Assembly: GCA_012845835.1 (NCBI GenBank)
Contig: JABAKD010000025.1
Coordinates: forward strand, 24,165,923-24,229,922
Direction of reading: 5' to 3'
DNA: 64,000 nt
Source of the DNA: Undaria pinnatifida
Taxonomy: Eukaryota > Sar > Phaeophyceae > Laminariales > Alariaceae
Part shown: one piece after another, positions 10,826 to 24,139 of the stretch
How the letters are laid out: each line of letters opens with the position of its first letter
How positions within the stretch are numbered: the stretch's first letter is position 1
The notes under the pieces: generated by a model
Seen by the model: the letters and a program-made list of their open reading frames with translations, nothing else
Databases searched by the model: none
What the model was told of the DNA's origin: nothing
Translations under genes and position numbers: made by a program

Positions 10826-11530
10826 TCGTTCATGCCTACAGCAGAGGCTGCTTGGAGTGTCAGAGGCCGTGCGAAAGCCAGGGCCAAAGGCCGAAGAGAC
10901 GGCTCTACCTGCTTAGTTTTGTCTCGCAATTCTGTCACGTGAAAGTATCATGATTTGAGAGTTATTTTGTCACGAAACGTCTTGCCGTCGGCAATTTATG
11001 TCACGAAGTTGTTGGATATCGTCGGTAAGTTGTGTCACGTTTGAGGTGAACCCACACTAAAAAATTGAATTTCCAGCTGGCAAAACGAGCAGAAACAAAA
11101 GAAATAAAACGCCGAGCAAGAAACCAAACGAACTAGTAAAAAAGTACAGCAAAGAAACTAACGCTCGAGAGTATGCCACCGCAAAATTTCAAACATTATC
11201 ACGTCCCGTTTGGAAATGATGCCAGTTTTGTAAATCATTCAGGCGTTGCAGCCATTAAGATTCAACAATTTTTCCAAAATTCCTCCTCGACACTCGCTCG
11301 TCTCGCTCGGCACCCGTCCGCGTTCACGTCGATGTGCGGAACGGACACGGCAGGGCGAGGGGCGTTGGAGCCGCCCCCCGAAGGCGGCGCTCGAACCAAG
11401 CCATTTTCGACCGAGAATTCCAGTTCCGCGAATCGCATACTTAGGCCGAGACAAAGAATCCTGACCAAAGTCCATGCCGCAAAGGAATCACTCGATATTC
11501 AAGGAATGCTTTTATATATATTTATGATTG
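10826..11530. repeat. Outer flank of the right arm; 11170-11525 recurs at the third arm copy
   Basis: The part from about 11170 to 11525 is repeated in reverse complement at 61930-62285, directly joined there to arm sequence. In that copy the piece corresponding to about 10690-11170 is absent. The repeat holds a GCCGCC...GGCGGC hairpin (about 11370-11395). The outer limit near 11525 is a candidate true end of the element. The plus-strand open frame starting at 11173 is probably incidental. Confidence 0.6.
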
Positions 11531-13730
11531 TGGTGAAACATTGTCGCATTTACCGTTGTTCGCACCAATGTTATCATCAAGAGGAGAATAGGTTGCCTTT
11601 GGGCATCCAGGCAACATATGGTGGCAAACCTGTTTTAAAACCAAGGCTACGTTTTGAGAAGAACCGTTTGGGATTTGATATTCAGTTTCTCGGTGTCACT
11701 CACCGGAGGGAAAGGACCTGTGCCTGTCAGGTCTTAGGATTCATTCGTAGAGATGTAACTCTCCGATATGATTCTGCAATGGAATAGTAAGCCTTGCTGT
11801 GTTTACAGAAAACCTGTGTGTTGTCTGTGGGATTCACAGTGTCACTAATTTAATTGGGAGCATTCGCTTCACCGTAAATTATTCGAATTTCCACGACATA
11901 TTTAAAATGTATCCTTCGTGTGGTGGTCATCCGGCGACGTGTAATAGTGTGTCCGGCGACGTGTATTAGTGTGAACATATTTGCGCTCTGTAAATATTGT
12001 ATGGCTAACCGTTCCAGTATTCAGACCATGAACGATTCTATTGCGATTCATTTGGGAAAACATCTCTTGCTTTTCGGCCACTGAAGAAGAGTATATATTA
12101 ATTTACCAGGACATTGTCAAAACCGTCAGCGGGCTGCAAATATCGCCATTTGGATGGACCTAAGTTTAAGCATCATCGAGTGTACGTAACCGCGCGGCCA
12201 TGTGTGCTGATACTTTAACAAGCAGTCGTCGAAGGTGGCTGCGCAATATCGTCGCAACACACGTCATAGACCGGTGTACGTGTATCAAGGGATATCGCGG
12301 AATTTTTTTCTTCATTATGTTGCTGATATCATCACGATGCCTCGTAACCAAAGGGGAGCTCGATCGAAAAAACGATCGCCAACGTAAACTGTATGCGGCA
12401 ATATAGTGTACCAGGTATGGGTTTGGTGTACGTTTACAGTAGGTATACTTTCCTCACATGAAAGAGAAGGGAGATTGCGTTATAAATTTCTTACAGGTCT
12501 GAAACTACTTCAAAAGCAACTAGGAAAAGAACCGTCACGAAAACGAATTGTTTCCGTGGAGTGCTACTGCCACTCACTGTTATAGCGAGACTACGTTTGT
12601 GAAAATTGCGTCTTGCACAACGCATTCTGAACCTCTATGGACAAATATGCAGCGCTCGGTGTATTGGTAGGAAGGGAACACTGGCTTAATGCAAAAACAC
12701 TAATAAACATGTCAGCAGCATGAACTTGCAGCGACGAGGAAGAGTAGGATTACCACATACATTTACAAGTATGGCGTTGACAGCAGTTGTTGATGTAAGG
12801 TGATAACGACCGTGCTTGTAAACAATGTTGAAGACCGTGCTGCGTACTGGGGAACATGAAGCTACCGAGCGGGTTCAAACGACTATTTTTGTGCATAGTC
12901 CAAAGCAGCATCTATATGTGTCTGACCGCGGAACACTACGGAGGACGAAACGTACCAGATAGATGAAGGCGAACACCACAGCCCGGTACGGAAATCATAC
13001 AGGTTTATACTACAGGTATGGTTGAGTGCCCAGGCGCTGGTGAAATAGGACGAAACGGCATAAAATTCACGCCCACCGCAAAAACAACAGCCTCTAAACG
13101 ACCTGGTGTATAAAACGAAATACCATTGCGTGCGTCGGCGTAACATATGGTGTCAGCGAGTAGAAACTGCGTGCCATAAAATGTATTTACCAATATCTAG
13201 GTACACATTTTAATATACACACGACGCGCATTAACCCTCATTGCGGTTGTTTTTCCCACGTGCATTTGACGTGAATCATTGCTCGCCCGTAGGAACATTA
13301 TGTGCGTGGCCTGTGGCGTGAAAACAAAATCTGAAAACACATTTTTGAGCTTCGATCGTGATTATTTCCCCGATGAATATCCCGTGGTGCAATGAAACGC
13401 AAACACTTCTTGCACGGGCTGTGGAGGAAAGACCGATGCTTTAATTTTTTATTGCTTAAGCGTTTCACAAATTTGTTTAATCGGCACATTTTTCCTTGCA
13501 TACGGTTTTTACCTCAGTGACCTTCTTTACAAGTCGGGTTTAGAACCTTATCCCATCGCCTCCCCTCGAAGTGCGCGCCTTATTGTTTTTGGGCCCATTG
13601 GGTTCTGCCTTTCCCATATTTCAGCATTTGGTTCACGTCCGTTTTCATTAATTTTTTGCTAACTGATGCTGTCGCGCTCCCTGCTACCAATTCCTTCAGG
13701 TTTGAAAAGGTCCCTGCGAACACGAGTACC
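11531..13730. other. No recognisable feature
   Basis: All open frames here are short, and no domain, repeat match or strong splice pattern stood out. Confidence 0.5.
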
Positions 13731-13732
13731 GC

Positions 13733-13803
13733 TGTGGAAGATTCGAACCTGCACGAATGTCTTTAGTAGAGGCGTTGTTTAGCTACTATACTATACAGGG
13801 CAG
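13733..13803 (-). other. tRNA-like sequence (degenerate tRNA or SINE head)
   Basis: On the minus strand the sequence has GTATAGTATAGTAG, similar to a tRNA D-arm and A box, and about 40 bases later GGTTCGAATC, a perfect B-box core. The acceptor stem pairs poorly, the T stem has a mismatch, and no convincing anticodon stem forms. I therefore call it a relic and not a functional tRNA gene. Confidence 0.35.
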
Positions 13804-14216
13804 GGTTGGTGACTACGCATATACTCCTGTGAATTAGTTTGTACGAAATCTATGCTCGGTCATGGTCCTATGCTCTCAGCGCTGCGCGTTTGCGAGGGAT
13901 ATTCGAAATGGCTGAATACTTACCCTCATTTTGCCGCGGGACACACCACATGAACTGGAGGCACTGTAGAACTCGAAATAGTGTTCTGTGCGGCCGTACT
14001 GTCAAAAGTTCAAGCCTGATCGCATATACAGGTAATACGTCAACTCCACAAGTTATGGTCGAACCAAAAGGCTAACCAAGTTTGACAAGCAAACCGGCTG
14101 AAGGTTTCCAACGGGGCGTGCTATTCCAGTGTCGATCGAAGTCGAGGCCGTGCCGAGGAAACGGTTATCCCTTTACCCACCGCATATTGAACTGTGGCCA
14201 GTACGACCCAAGAATA

Positions 14217-14524
14217 TCCCAAGGCTGTCTACGGTATATGGGGGTATCCCCTTTTCCACCGCTGTACTTTTGCCCCTCACTCGAGCGAGTCACCCTTTAC
14301 ATAACTAACGAGATTAATCTCGAGGATTTGATTAGCGCAGCGCTGGCCATCAATTTCATCGCGGATTCTATTCGCCAAACTTTAAACAAACTAACGGCTC
14401 ACAAGCTTAAGACCACAACGAAACAGGCGGGGATGATTTTCTCGCGAGTTTACCCACGTAAAATTGACTATCAGCCACTTCACCGAAAGGCCCCCCAAAC
14501 GCTACCCCGCTTCCGTAGCCTTAG
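14217..14524 (-). mobile_element. MITE, divergent copy 5 of the GGCTACGG family
   Basis: The ends read AAGGCTGTCTACGG and CCGTAGCCTT. The internal core ACTCGAGCGAGT is at 14279-14290. Inner sequence and G/C-run positions match the copy at 56735-57007. The open frame that spans it (14082-14555) is therefore probably not a gene. Confidence 0.6.
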
Positions 14525-17500
14525 TGAAAACGTGTACTATAGTAAAAAAAAATAACTGTACTATATCATCGTGCTGCACCCCGTGCACTATAGGTGGCCA
14601 GCTTTATACGAGCGCGATTCACTAATAAGAATCTAAAGTTAATTGCGCACACGTTTCGAACAATATTGATCGCAATAATTGCGCAAACAGTGACACCTGA
14701 TCGCCTTTTCGTCATAACTGCGACGACTCGTTTCTAAGAAACTTTCATGTTGAATTGAAGTTCATCATGCTCATGGTAATTTCAGTTACACCCGGGTATA
14801 ACATCTTGATACGAGGGTATAGCGTGTCGTTGGGAATTTGTGACACCAAGGCTCGTCGTTAACGACAAGGTAGTACCAGGAATGGATACTAGAAAGGAGC
14901 CCCGATTTGTTTTTCGTGCGGTGTTCCCGAAGTTATATATGTCGGAAAAAACCAAGGCCACCGTTCTTTGGATGGTCTCGTCCAACAGAACTATCGATGA
15001 GGCGTTGTCTGTTCGCAAAAAATTAAGACATTTTACCGACGCCTATGTTAAGACATCTGCCAAACACTGATGTGGAGAAAAACAATGACAGTACCGGAAT
15101 AAAAATTCGGTGGCCTCAGTATACAACAAGAATCATGTACAAAATAATATCCGGATATTTTTTAACTACTGCGGACGAAAAGTGCCACCTCTTACGTAGA
15201 ATGTGCCTACATATCTCCAAATCACCTGTACGGATGGACGTGACAGTAGTCGGTTCACGTCCGATGCACGGTGTACCTCGACAACATGGGTATAGAGATA
15301 ATTGTGTTGTGTTCATTCATGAAATGGATATCTGATATCTGGTATCCGGCATATGCTAAGGTGTGTAGACAAATTGCTGATATATATATTTTTTTTAACG
15401 AAATTCGGTCACGCTGACTCGGACAAGGTCCTTGAAATATGTGACATCCCGTCCATGGGCATGCCATTGTGCCAACAACATCCGCGCATCGGTTAAGGTC
15501 CTCCCATCTATTTCCAGCTTGATCGATAAGTGCTGTACAAGTAAGGATGCTCAGCGATCTCGTAGCGTACACAGCTGGGGTCTCCTCTTCAACATCGCCG
15601 TCACAGTACAATCTCAACCCCCCTGGAAATACCTATAGCAACCCACTCTATGTTTAGAGAGATAAAGTTACACAGTCGGAGAATTCCCCACCGTTAGTGC
15701 GCGTTAGCGACACGTTGAGCATGCCTTAGACCAGCGACATCACTATAACCTACTCAGTGCGAACCTTTGTGACACGACGCTAGGAGCGTCACTTTAACAT
15801 CATGTCGGGGATAATCCATGCACCGGGGGGTGGTGTCCTCGCATGGGACAGGCAGGATATCACGCCGCGCCGCCACGATCCGCTCACAATTCGGAAGACC
15901 AGACTCATAGATATCGTACGGTCCAAAATGTGTAAATAGACTATCAACTGGGAAAAATATACTAATGACTGAGCCAGAGGGGGCTCAACCATAATATATC
16001 AAAGACTGGGATCGTCAATAACATTACTTTCTCCATTCTACTATCTCCTTAGATTCTATGCAGTCACGCGTACCATAAGCTATGAACCGTAACCAGATAG
16101 ACCACGGATCTTACGCCAGTAGATCTTTGGGCGATTACCTTAGGCCTACGATGACATCGCGCTATCATCCTATGCTAGTAAAACACAGACTGCTTGACAC
16201 AGAAACTGCGGCCGGCCGTAGAATACTGTGTTTGAAGATAATAGTTGACCTCCAATTATCAAGAGACCGTTGACGGAGCGCATTCGCTCAGAGCGCACAT
16301 CCAATCAGAAATAATTCCAATTCAGGGTCCAAATAAACCTTGCACAAAACATCAAAAACAGCAGCAACTATCCAACAATAATTTCCGTTATAAAGTATTT
16401 CCGAAGACTTATTGAGGGAAACCCTTCTAGGTTTACACGCCGCCGCGGTATTTTGACGACAATCGCCCGCAACCAACGTGTAGCGATCGGTTTGATTGCT
16501 GGTGGTTCAGCCGGCACGGATGAAGACACAAACTCCAAGCTCGACTACAAACCGCGCAACGTATAATTAAAAGGAATATCCCGTGGGAAAGACATGACTG
16601 TGTCCCGTGGCAGATGGAGTGCAGATGTAGTCCAGGGCGTTACTGGACCAAGAACCTCACCTGCAAACGAAGGCGAGGAGTGTGCAAGCATGGTGAGGGT
16701 GCCCGGGGGCGTTTGTGAGTCAGGTGGAAAAAACAGACGTTTATCGCACACGGTGAAACATGGAAACGCGACATCGGTGTGAGTGTTGCGATTATAATAA
16801 CCCCTGGTCAAGATTGTCTGCTCTGATTTTCTCTGAATTCATGTGATTATAACTGTGCATTGATGTGTAATCTTACTCTGAATCTTGCTCTTGAATTTTG
16901 AAAACATTTCAACCGCACTCGTATCCTCCAACTGATAATTCTCGAACTTTCTTCGGCGCTGGTACTAATTTACAAGGCCGTTCACGGATGCAAAGTAATA
17001 ATCTGACGTACGTCAGGTTTAGCATTGTGTTATAGTGAGAGGGTGACGATCGTGAGATACACCATCGACTCCAGAGTCGGATAATCACCCTATCTGTTCT
17101 TGTCTCGATCGAACTATCATCGGCCGGTCAATGCAGTAATGTTTTGGCCAGACAATGACACCCTCTTTCGTCTCTTATCGCTGGACGAATCTGATCCGAA
17201 CATTTGTTTTGCCAAGGAACACCGTCGGCGTTTTGAAAACGTATACTAGGCGCTCGAGAGCCGGCTACTTTCGACACCTGAAACCACCCACGTCTACGCG
17301 AAGTCTAGTTGCGGGGATAAACGTGCATCCCAACATCTAGTAGGACCGTGCCCATCAAACAGAAATTACTCTACATTGCTCTACGAGCTTCATGTGCCTG
17401 GTTCCTCACACCCACACTGTACAAGCACACGTGCAGGAAATGTATTGTATGAAATTGGGTTATCGCCTGCATACGCAGAAGGCTAGCTCCTTATTGCATT

Positions 17501-18478
17501 CCCGTTGATGATTTTTTCGCTTGGGTGGATTGAACGGTATGATGGAACGGTAAGCTGTTCGATGTCCTGCCGGAATATATGAGGTTGCTTTTAGAAGCTG
17601 GTGATGACAAAATGCTTCCCTTTCTTCAATTTTCCACTCTGACAGAGGAAAATATGACCGATTAGTTTGGTCGTATGGCCTTTACTACGTCATTGGAAGA
17701 GCAAACGTCCATTTAGCTAATGTCTTCATCGCATAGCCATTACGCTGCACCATTCAGGTTTTTGGAGATACGCTAGTTATATGAGCGAGGCCCACTTCCA
17801 TTTTACCTCTACGAACCTACAGCCGTCAGACAAATAGAGTCATGCCTTTTAAAGTGCGTCCGAAGTGTATAATCACCAACAATTCCTGTGCACGTACTCT
17901 GCGTTACATGTCCCGGGTTGAAATCATCCATGTTCTTGTCCCTACGATATTAACGCACATATACACAGCAATGAGACGTAAGGCGCTTTCTTAGCGATCC
18001 ATAACGTGCAAGGATACAAGCTCCACACCACTGCGCTGCAAGCATTGCCCTAAAAAACTGGTCGAAAGACACACGTCAACATACATGATGCGACGGTACC
18101 CTAAACAAACCGTGTTCACGGGTTGGCTATAGAATATACCGACCAGGCAACAGCCGAGACGTACCATATGGTGTCCGATTCCTCTTAAAACGTAATATGG
18201 ACGCAGTGGATTCGAGATTAAAGGTCAGTCGAGCAATTTATGCTACATTGCCATGGCGAAGGTGGTCAGACGCGGAAAAACGAGTGGTTGTTGCACGGAC
18301 CCCAAATAATGGGCAACCATGAGACCACCATAGCAAATATAGGAACGGTGTTTTAAGAAGATTCCAAACATCTTAATGATTGACCTCACGTGATATTGTG
18401 TACTCGGTGTGTACCAGCTACAAGCCCGGTCGTCTACGGTACAGCCATGCACTAAGTCAATGTTCTGCATCAACACAC
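14525..18478. other. No recognisable feature
   Basis: No domain-bearing frame or repeat match was found. Open frames are at most about 120 codons, mostly far shorter, and do not look like proteins. Confidence 0.45.
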
Positions 18479-21400
18479 CTCCGTGATGCTCAGCCATTCG
18501 TCATCGTCGCCGTCGAGGCAAAGCTTGATGTCTTCCGTTTCATCGGTGTTGAGGTAGAAGTTCTCATATCCAAGAGTGTTGCCGCTAGACGTGATTTCGC
18601 TAAGGTGGTCGCCGTTGTCGTACACGTCCAGTGTCCTGGTCCTCTCATCCCCCAGGTGAAAAGCGATGCGCATCCTAACGATGTCCTGGGGTTCCTCGAA
18701 GGAGTACGTGATGCAGCAGTCGTCTCCCTCGCACGACCAGCGAGAGTTGGCCGCGCGACTGCCGTCCCGAGTGTTTTCGGGTACACAGCCGTCAGGGTCA
18801 CACCCTCCATCGTCAGCATCGCGGTGATCGTAATCAGTGGCATCCACATCCACCCAGGTCCTCACGCTTGCATCGACGAGGCCTGGTTTGTGGCATTGTT
18901 GAACGACGGGGAAAATGTGGGCAAGAGAGATACCGCGTTATGGAGGCTATATGTGTGCATGAGATCCAGTTGGCCATAGCTCGTCGCTGTGGAAACGGGT
19001 TGGAGCGTAAGACGATTATACCATCTTACAGTGTACATCACTATGCTCTTCAAGGTACGCTGGTTTTAGGCCAGCCTTGGTGCTGAACGTTTGAGCCAAT
19101 CAGCAATGTACTCTAGCAAGCCATATATAACGTTTAACTTTTTATACTAACCTCCAAAACAACGAGATAGATGGTCAGTGGATTTCAGCACAATTTTGAA
19201 GGCATGGACATCACGTTCTCGTCCGCCAGACCCGATGGGTACATGTTCGAGTACCGATTGTCACATAGGCACATAATACGTATATAGTGTCTACTCTGAG
19301 TTCTGACATAGTAGATGCGAGGTAAACAAGCGGTACAATAGTGCCGGCAATCATAGCATATTTTGTGTCTCGAATTCGGTTCGGCACAGGACGTCACAAC
19401 CAGCATGACGTTGCCTTCTTCGACCCAGTAATTGGCCAGAGTCCGGTCCGGAAGTTGCCGTTAGCAGTTCAAGCATGAACTGGGGTGGCCTTGAAACGTC
19501 ATCAACGCACGGCATTTTTCGAGTACGTTAGCACACAGGCACAATTTTGGAACCCAGGCAAACCGGGAATTCGTGCGATTATCCTCCGAGACCTGACAAC
19601 TGAAATTGTACCGTGTTGGGTAGATTTAGCCGCACTGTGTCACCGGGGATTACACTAGCTATACTTACGCTATACCTACAATGGGACCCGAAGGGTGCGC
19701 CAGCTAGCGTTGGGCTGCGAAAGCAACTGAGTTAAATCGACACACGACGCGTATGAAAATGCGTGGAAGTGTGGTGAGCTAAAGCTTTATTTATACCCGT
19801 CCGCCGTTGGATAAAAAAAAAAAAAAAAAAAAACTAGCTATACTATACGCGAGTGCGGCTAACCCTGGTGTATATCTGTACCCTGTCGGCCCTGCGAAGA
19901 CGTTGGAAGTATACCGTGACGGGTGGCCGCCGCCATGTATGCGAGATAAATACCGTAACAGGTACCATTACATTTTACAATTAAATGCAATTGCAATCTC
20001 CTGCCATGAAGTCAGCAAAGTCCACGCCACGGACGATTGTGTCTGTACTCTGTTCAATGAAGGGCACCAAAGCCAATATCGACGACGCAACTACACGGAT
20101 ACACGCTTTCGTCGATTTAAGGCAACGGGCGATCGCACAGGAATATTTTGAGTATGAGCTCGTATGGAGGCACTTCGCGTGCATATAAATAGCACTTGAA
20201 AATAGAATATATAAGGTATCTCCCAAGATGCTTCTTTCCAAATTGTAAAACAAAACAGTAAATATCCAACACTACAGAGTTTCAGGTGCTTTTAGCCACT
20301 TCAAGACTCCATAACCAACCAACTCAGTATTAGGGCCCCTACCTATTTTCTACTAAGCCCTTAAACCCTACACATTACACAGTTATATCATCCACATGGT
20401 GAGCAGAAAGCGTTTGTTGAAACCCGTTTTTTCATCGGTGATGTACTACTTTTATTTCGGAAGCTTTTAGTATTGCTGTCCGCAAGTTGGAACTCACGAA
20501 AGAAGCGTGATACGATAGAGGTGACAACTTTTGGCTTAATATTTTTTTTTCTGAATGCCGGGGCTCCTTAACCCAACAATGGTCGGACGTAGGGCATTGT
20601 GTTTGCATCGTTCTCGTTGTGTACCTAGGCCATCCCGGGACTTTCCATCGGGTAGCAGTTTAAAACCTCCTTTAAGCTTGCATTTTGGGAGAGGTCGTAA
20701 GCTCCCAAATTGAGGAACCTCAGCAAAAACGTGGTGCACCTTTATCAAAGACGCCTCGAAACATCTCGTCACTCGCTTCTGGAGGACTACAACGGGTCGC
20801 TGGCGCACCCGACGTCGTCATACTCCCCACCAGGAGCGTACCTCCATCACGCGGGCCGTGGTTGCTCGTGGGGAGCTTCAGCGGCCCGCTAGAAAAGTGC
20901 ACATATATACGTCCTGTTGGGGGCCGTTTTTTGTCTGATCTTCAAGTGTAAATCAAATTTGGACCACTGCAGTGCCTCGAAGTCGAGGTGTGGATCTCTG
21001 CTGAGAGCCAGACGGACACCAATCTGAAGAGATTCACAGCATCTGTAGATTTTTTTTTTCTCATCGGTTTCCGGATATTATATGTGTTCCACGATCCAGC
21101 CGAAGCTCTAAACGCTGCTTGTTAACCTATCCAGTTGTTTTACTGTTCGGATAAAACATCTAGATTTCAGAGTTACCGGAAAACCGGGAACCTGGGGACG
21201 CTTGGGTCCCCCCTTGACCTAAAATATATCGAAACCGTGTTATGCTATGCATATTACCGGGAACCGCCAACACACCAACATAGTGAACTCTTCTCTACTA
21301 TCAATTTTAGCAATACCATCAACTACGAAAGAATAGGAGACCTGTTCAAACTGCAACAATCTAATAATCGGCACCTATAATGTCCAAGATACATCGACGC

Positions 21401-21508
21401 ATGTATGCACTGCACATATGCGGTAATGTAAATACACACGTTATTCTCACCTGAGGCAGTGCCGACAACGGCAGCGAAGACGGTGGCCAGGATAGCAAAA
21501 GAGCGCAT
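18479..21508 (-). CDS. Secreted discoidin/galactose-binding-like protein, copy B (exons 1 and 2)
   Basis: Exon 1 is 21508-21451. It starts at ATG and encodes a signal peptide, MRSFAILATVFAAVVGTAS, then a GTGAG donor in phase 1. Exon 2 is 18882-18479 (404 bp), after a CCAG acceptor, and ends at a GAG|GTGTG donor. The mature part begins LVDASVRTW and contains the Cys-rich SRWSCEGDDCCITYSF, followed by a beta-sandwich-like pattern with MRIAFHLG, TLDVYDNG and EWLSITEV. This layout resembles F5/8 type C (discoidin) or carbohydrate-binding domains, and the call is by pattern only. A short final exon must follow exon 2, but I could not place it. Intron 1 (about 2.6 kb) holds a poly(A)-tailed retroposon. 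A second copy is at 35728-37436. The protein is probably exported and binds sugar or cell-wall material. Confidence 0.75.
19666..19832 (+). mobile_element. Short poly(A) retroposon with 12-bp target-site duplication
   Basis: About 147 bp of sequence ends in ATAAAA followed by a run of about 20 A. It is flanked by the perfect direct repeat ACTAGCTATACT at 19654-19665 and 19833-19844. This is the signature of target-primed reverse transcription of a LINE 3' end or a SINE. A second copy of the same 3' sequence and tail is at 37973-38137. It lies antisense within intron 1 of the secreted-protein gene. Confidence 0.85.
20540..20780 (+). repeat. Dispersed 'repeat B', copy 1 (no MITE)
   Basis: Landmarks are a CTCGTTGTG-ACCTAGGCC block, a CGGGTAGCAG block, GCTCCCAAATTGAGGAACC, and a GGTGCACCT block. 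The same order occurs at about 39920-40140 and 42460-42935. This copy has no insertion at the site where the MITE sits in the third. Confidence 0.6.
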
Positions 21509-23109
21509 TGTGATGGAGTCTTGGAGGGAAAAAGTTTGCAATGTGTGAGGTAGTTTAGAGGATGGCTTGGAGGGGAGCAGTAAAGAGTGAACGAGGTGGG
21601 GCGAGCCAAAAAAGAGTTGCTGATGTAAAAAAAAAGTTTTAGCCAGGGTAACATTGCAGCCAGCGGAACTCCATATTAAAAAAAACTGCTGTGTTCAGCT
21701 AAATAATATTCCTCGGGGTGATCGACTGTATGTTTTTTCCGATGAAACGGTGTATATATGGGCAAACTTTCAATGTGGTATTGAAGCCACGCACTACTTG
21801 CCCATGATATTTTGGTACCGACTGCTCTATGGTTGTTTAGGGATCGTGATGACGTAGCTAAATATTTTAATTTTCTGTACCTCTCCTCTCGAGCTACGAG
21901 CTAAATACTGTCTGTGCGCAAAACGATTATCCACCCAAATGGCTCTGAAGACTTGTCAACTATGAACCGTCAAGCTATCTTCAAAGAACTAGAAAAGGCG
22001 AGGGAGTATCACGCATATTTCTAATATGTTCAGTATCGAGCCACAAATCTATTGAACCCACAGCTGACGTATGCAAAACGTTACTAGTAACAACATTCTC
22101 ACGCAGCTTCTTAACTGACCTCTAAAACCTTCGTGGTTCGATCGTAACTTGTGCTTAGGCAAGTCGTCTGGAACTTGTTTACCATCATGAACATGTTCCG
22201 CCGCCTGTTTGTTGCGATTTTTCTCTACGAACAGCATCATTGCGACGAAGTGGTCACGAAGGAAGCGTCTATTAAACGCCCCTCGCTTGTCGAAACGGCC
22301 ACAACAAGCTTTATCGAGCAAGCTGTATTCTACCTTGTATATTGTGTGGTTACATATTCTACTATTGTTTCTGGTCGGTAAGCTAAGAGGTTCAATAGTT
22401 CTTGAGCCATTGTGTGTGATATTCAGATGTGGACCGTGCATTTAATATTTCCAACCAACAATATCCAACACAACCATGGTCCGTGCCGATGTCTTCTCCT
22501 GGAGATGGTCCAAAAACGAACCGCAGAGGGAAAACACGTCGTAATTATATTACGACTACCTAGTAGTGTGAATTCACGAGGATGTTACACAACGGAATGA
22601 CTACCTACCGGTAAGCCGGGCAATAAGGAGGTTAGCTCACCTGGCTGCTTGGAAGGGGAAATGTAACCAAACTATACGAAAAGTTTCTGAAACTATTCTA
22701 AGTACATCCGGTGTGATATATACGTTTCAAATCTGCTGTTAACAGAGTTCTCGGAAAAGTTAGTGTTGTTGTAGCAAACATATTTTTTACAGGTGTGTTG
22801 CTGGTGGAATAGTATACGATTGTCCTGTTTATGGCGTACGGGTGGTTACGAACAGGAAAATGGGCTCGTCAAGATGTACACTTGCGTAAGACCGGGGTGC
22901 TTTCCATTACCGTAGATCGGTATTGATTCGAGAGGATGAAGTCTGTTCACTCGCGCACATACAATACCCATATTATAATGGAAAAGACAGTTCAGGCCCC
23001 GGAGACATGAACACCACGCCCTGCTGCTGCTGTAAAGAAAAACCTCTCCCTGTTCGCTATCGCTGCGGCTACTTCATAATTAATATACCGCGACATATAC
23101 TACCTGGCT
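21509..23109. other. No recognisable feature
   Basis: The first part would contain the promoter and 5' UTR of the minus-strand secreted-protein gene. I identified no core promoter motif with confidence and no further genes. Confidence 0.4.
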
Positions 23110-24020
23110 TGATGTAAAGCGAAGGAACACCACCCAGCGACCATCTACTACCCGCTAGGGCATGTTTTCATGAGCACCACTAACAAGAGCACCAGACATG
23201 GACGCGACATCGACAGGACCACAACATCTTCGACGACAGTGTGGAGAAAACAGGGCGTATAATCGTACACTAGATAATAGCAATGTGAAAAAGAAGTACA
23301 GACAGTTATGTTAACACTGGGGTAGACCACACTACTACCAACCTATTACGCAGGGTATTTCGTGCCTCCGGCCGTTTGCACGATCGCCTGACAACCTCTA
23401 CCAAACGAAGTAGCATATGCCTAACAAAGTAAAGTCACCCTCGCGTTCAATAGTGGTGACATCGCACGCCCACGTCACCTCGCTTTGTGTAATTATAAGA
23501 TATATTTCTGTCTTGGACTTGGCCCCACATACATCGGCACGGCAAAAATCAAGGGCGTGAAATCGTATATGTGAGACAATATGAATGTGAAAAGGAGATA
23601 CAGAGATTAGGCATGCTAAAATTGCGGTAAATCGCACTACCAACTTATTATGTAAGGTATTCCGTACAAACCGCCTGCATGATCGCCTCCTAACTTATGC
23701 CAAGCGAAGTATGACTAACGACGTGACGTGATTGAGCGCGTGTACACTAAGCGTTCCTGTCAAAACAATAACGATTCGCATCTCTCCCTGTCGTTCTCAA
23801 TGATGGCGCAGTGACATTGCATGACCACATCACGTCGCCTGTTGTATTTGACGATATGCATCTCTTTCTTATAATTAGAGATGTCAGAAAATAATGGTAT
23901 CTACCAGACTGTACCTACCTATCGATTAAAATATTCTATCTTTCGATCCATGTACAATATCAAATTTTGAAGCTTTTACCACGTTGTTTACTACACCCAA
24001 GAACTGGAATGCATTCTGCA
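23110..24020 (-). repeat. Satellite-like complex repeat array, copy 1
   Basis: The sequence matches 51110-52450 in the same orientation and 54395-55690 in reverse. It includes a ~300-bp subunit with a landmark AAGTAAAGTCACCCTCGC, which is tandemly repeated in the second copy. On the minus strand one subunit holds a short frame ending GICYFVW and a stop (23398-23643). A related frame with the same end occurs at 54936-55247. Confidence 0.65.
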
Positions 24021-24139
24021 TGTAACATCAAACCTCATGGAAAAAAAAACATTACCAGGCGGGTGATATAAACGGGTGTCTTCTTGCTGCACAACCGTCA
24101 GATTCGTCTCCTTCAAAGGTTTACAGTTTCCTCGCACAT

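Noticed and set aside
13733-13803. A functional tRNA gene
   Set aside because: The A and B boxes are good, but acceptor and anticodon stems do not pair, so only a relic is supported.
14082-14555. 157-codon plus-strand frame
   Set aside because: Most of it lies in a MITE copy, and the rest resembles a dispersed repeat also seen near 41.6 kb.
18380-18979. Plus-strand open frame of 199 codons
   Set aside because: It is the antisense shadow of exon 2 of the secreted-protein gene, which has a signal-peptide exon, correct splice sites and a conserved second copy.
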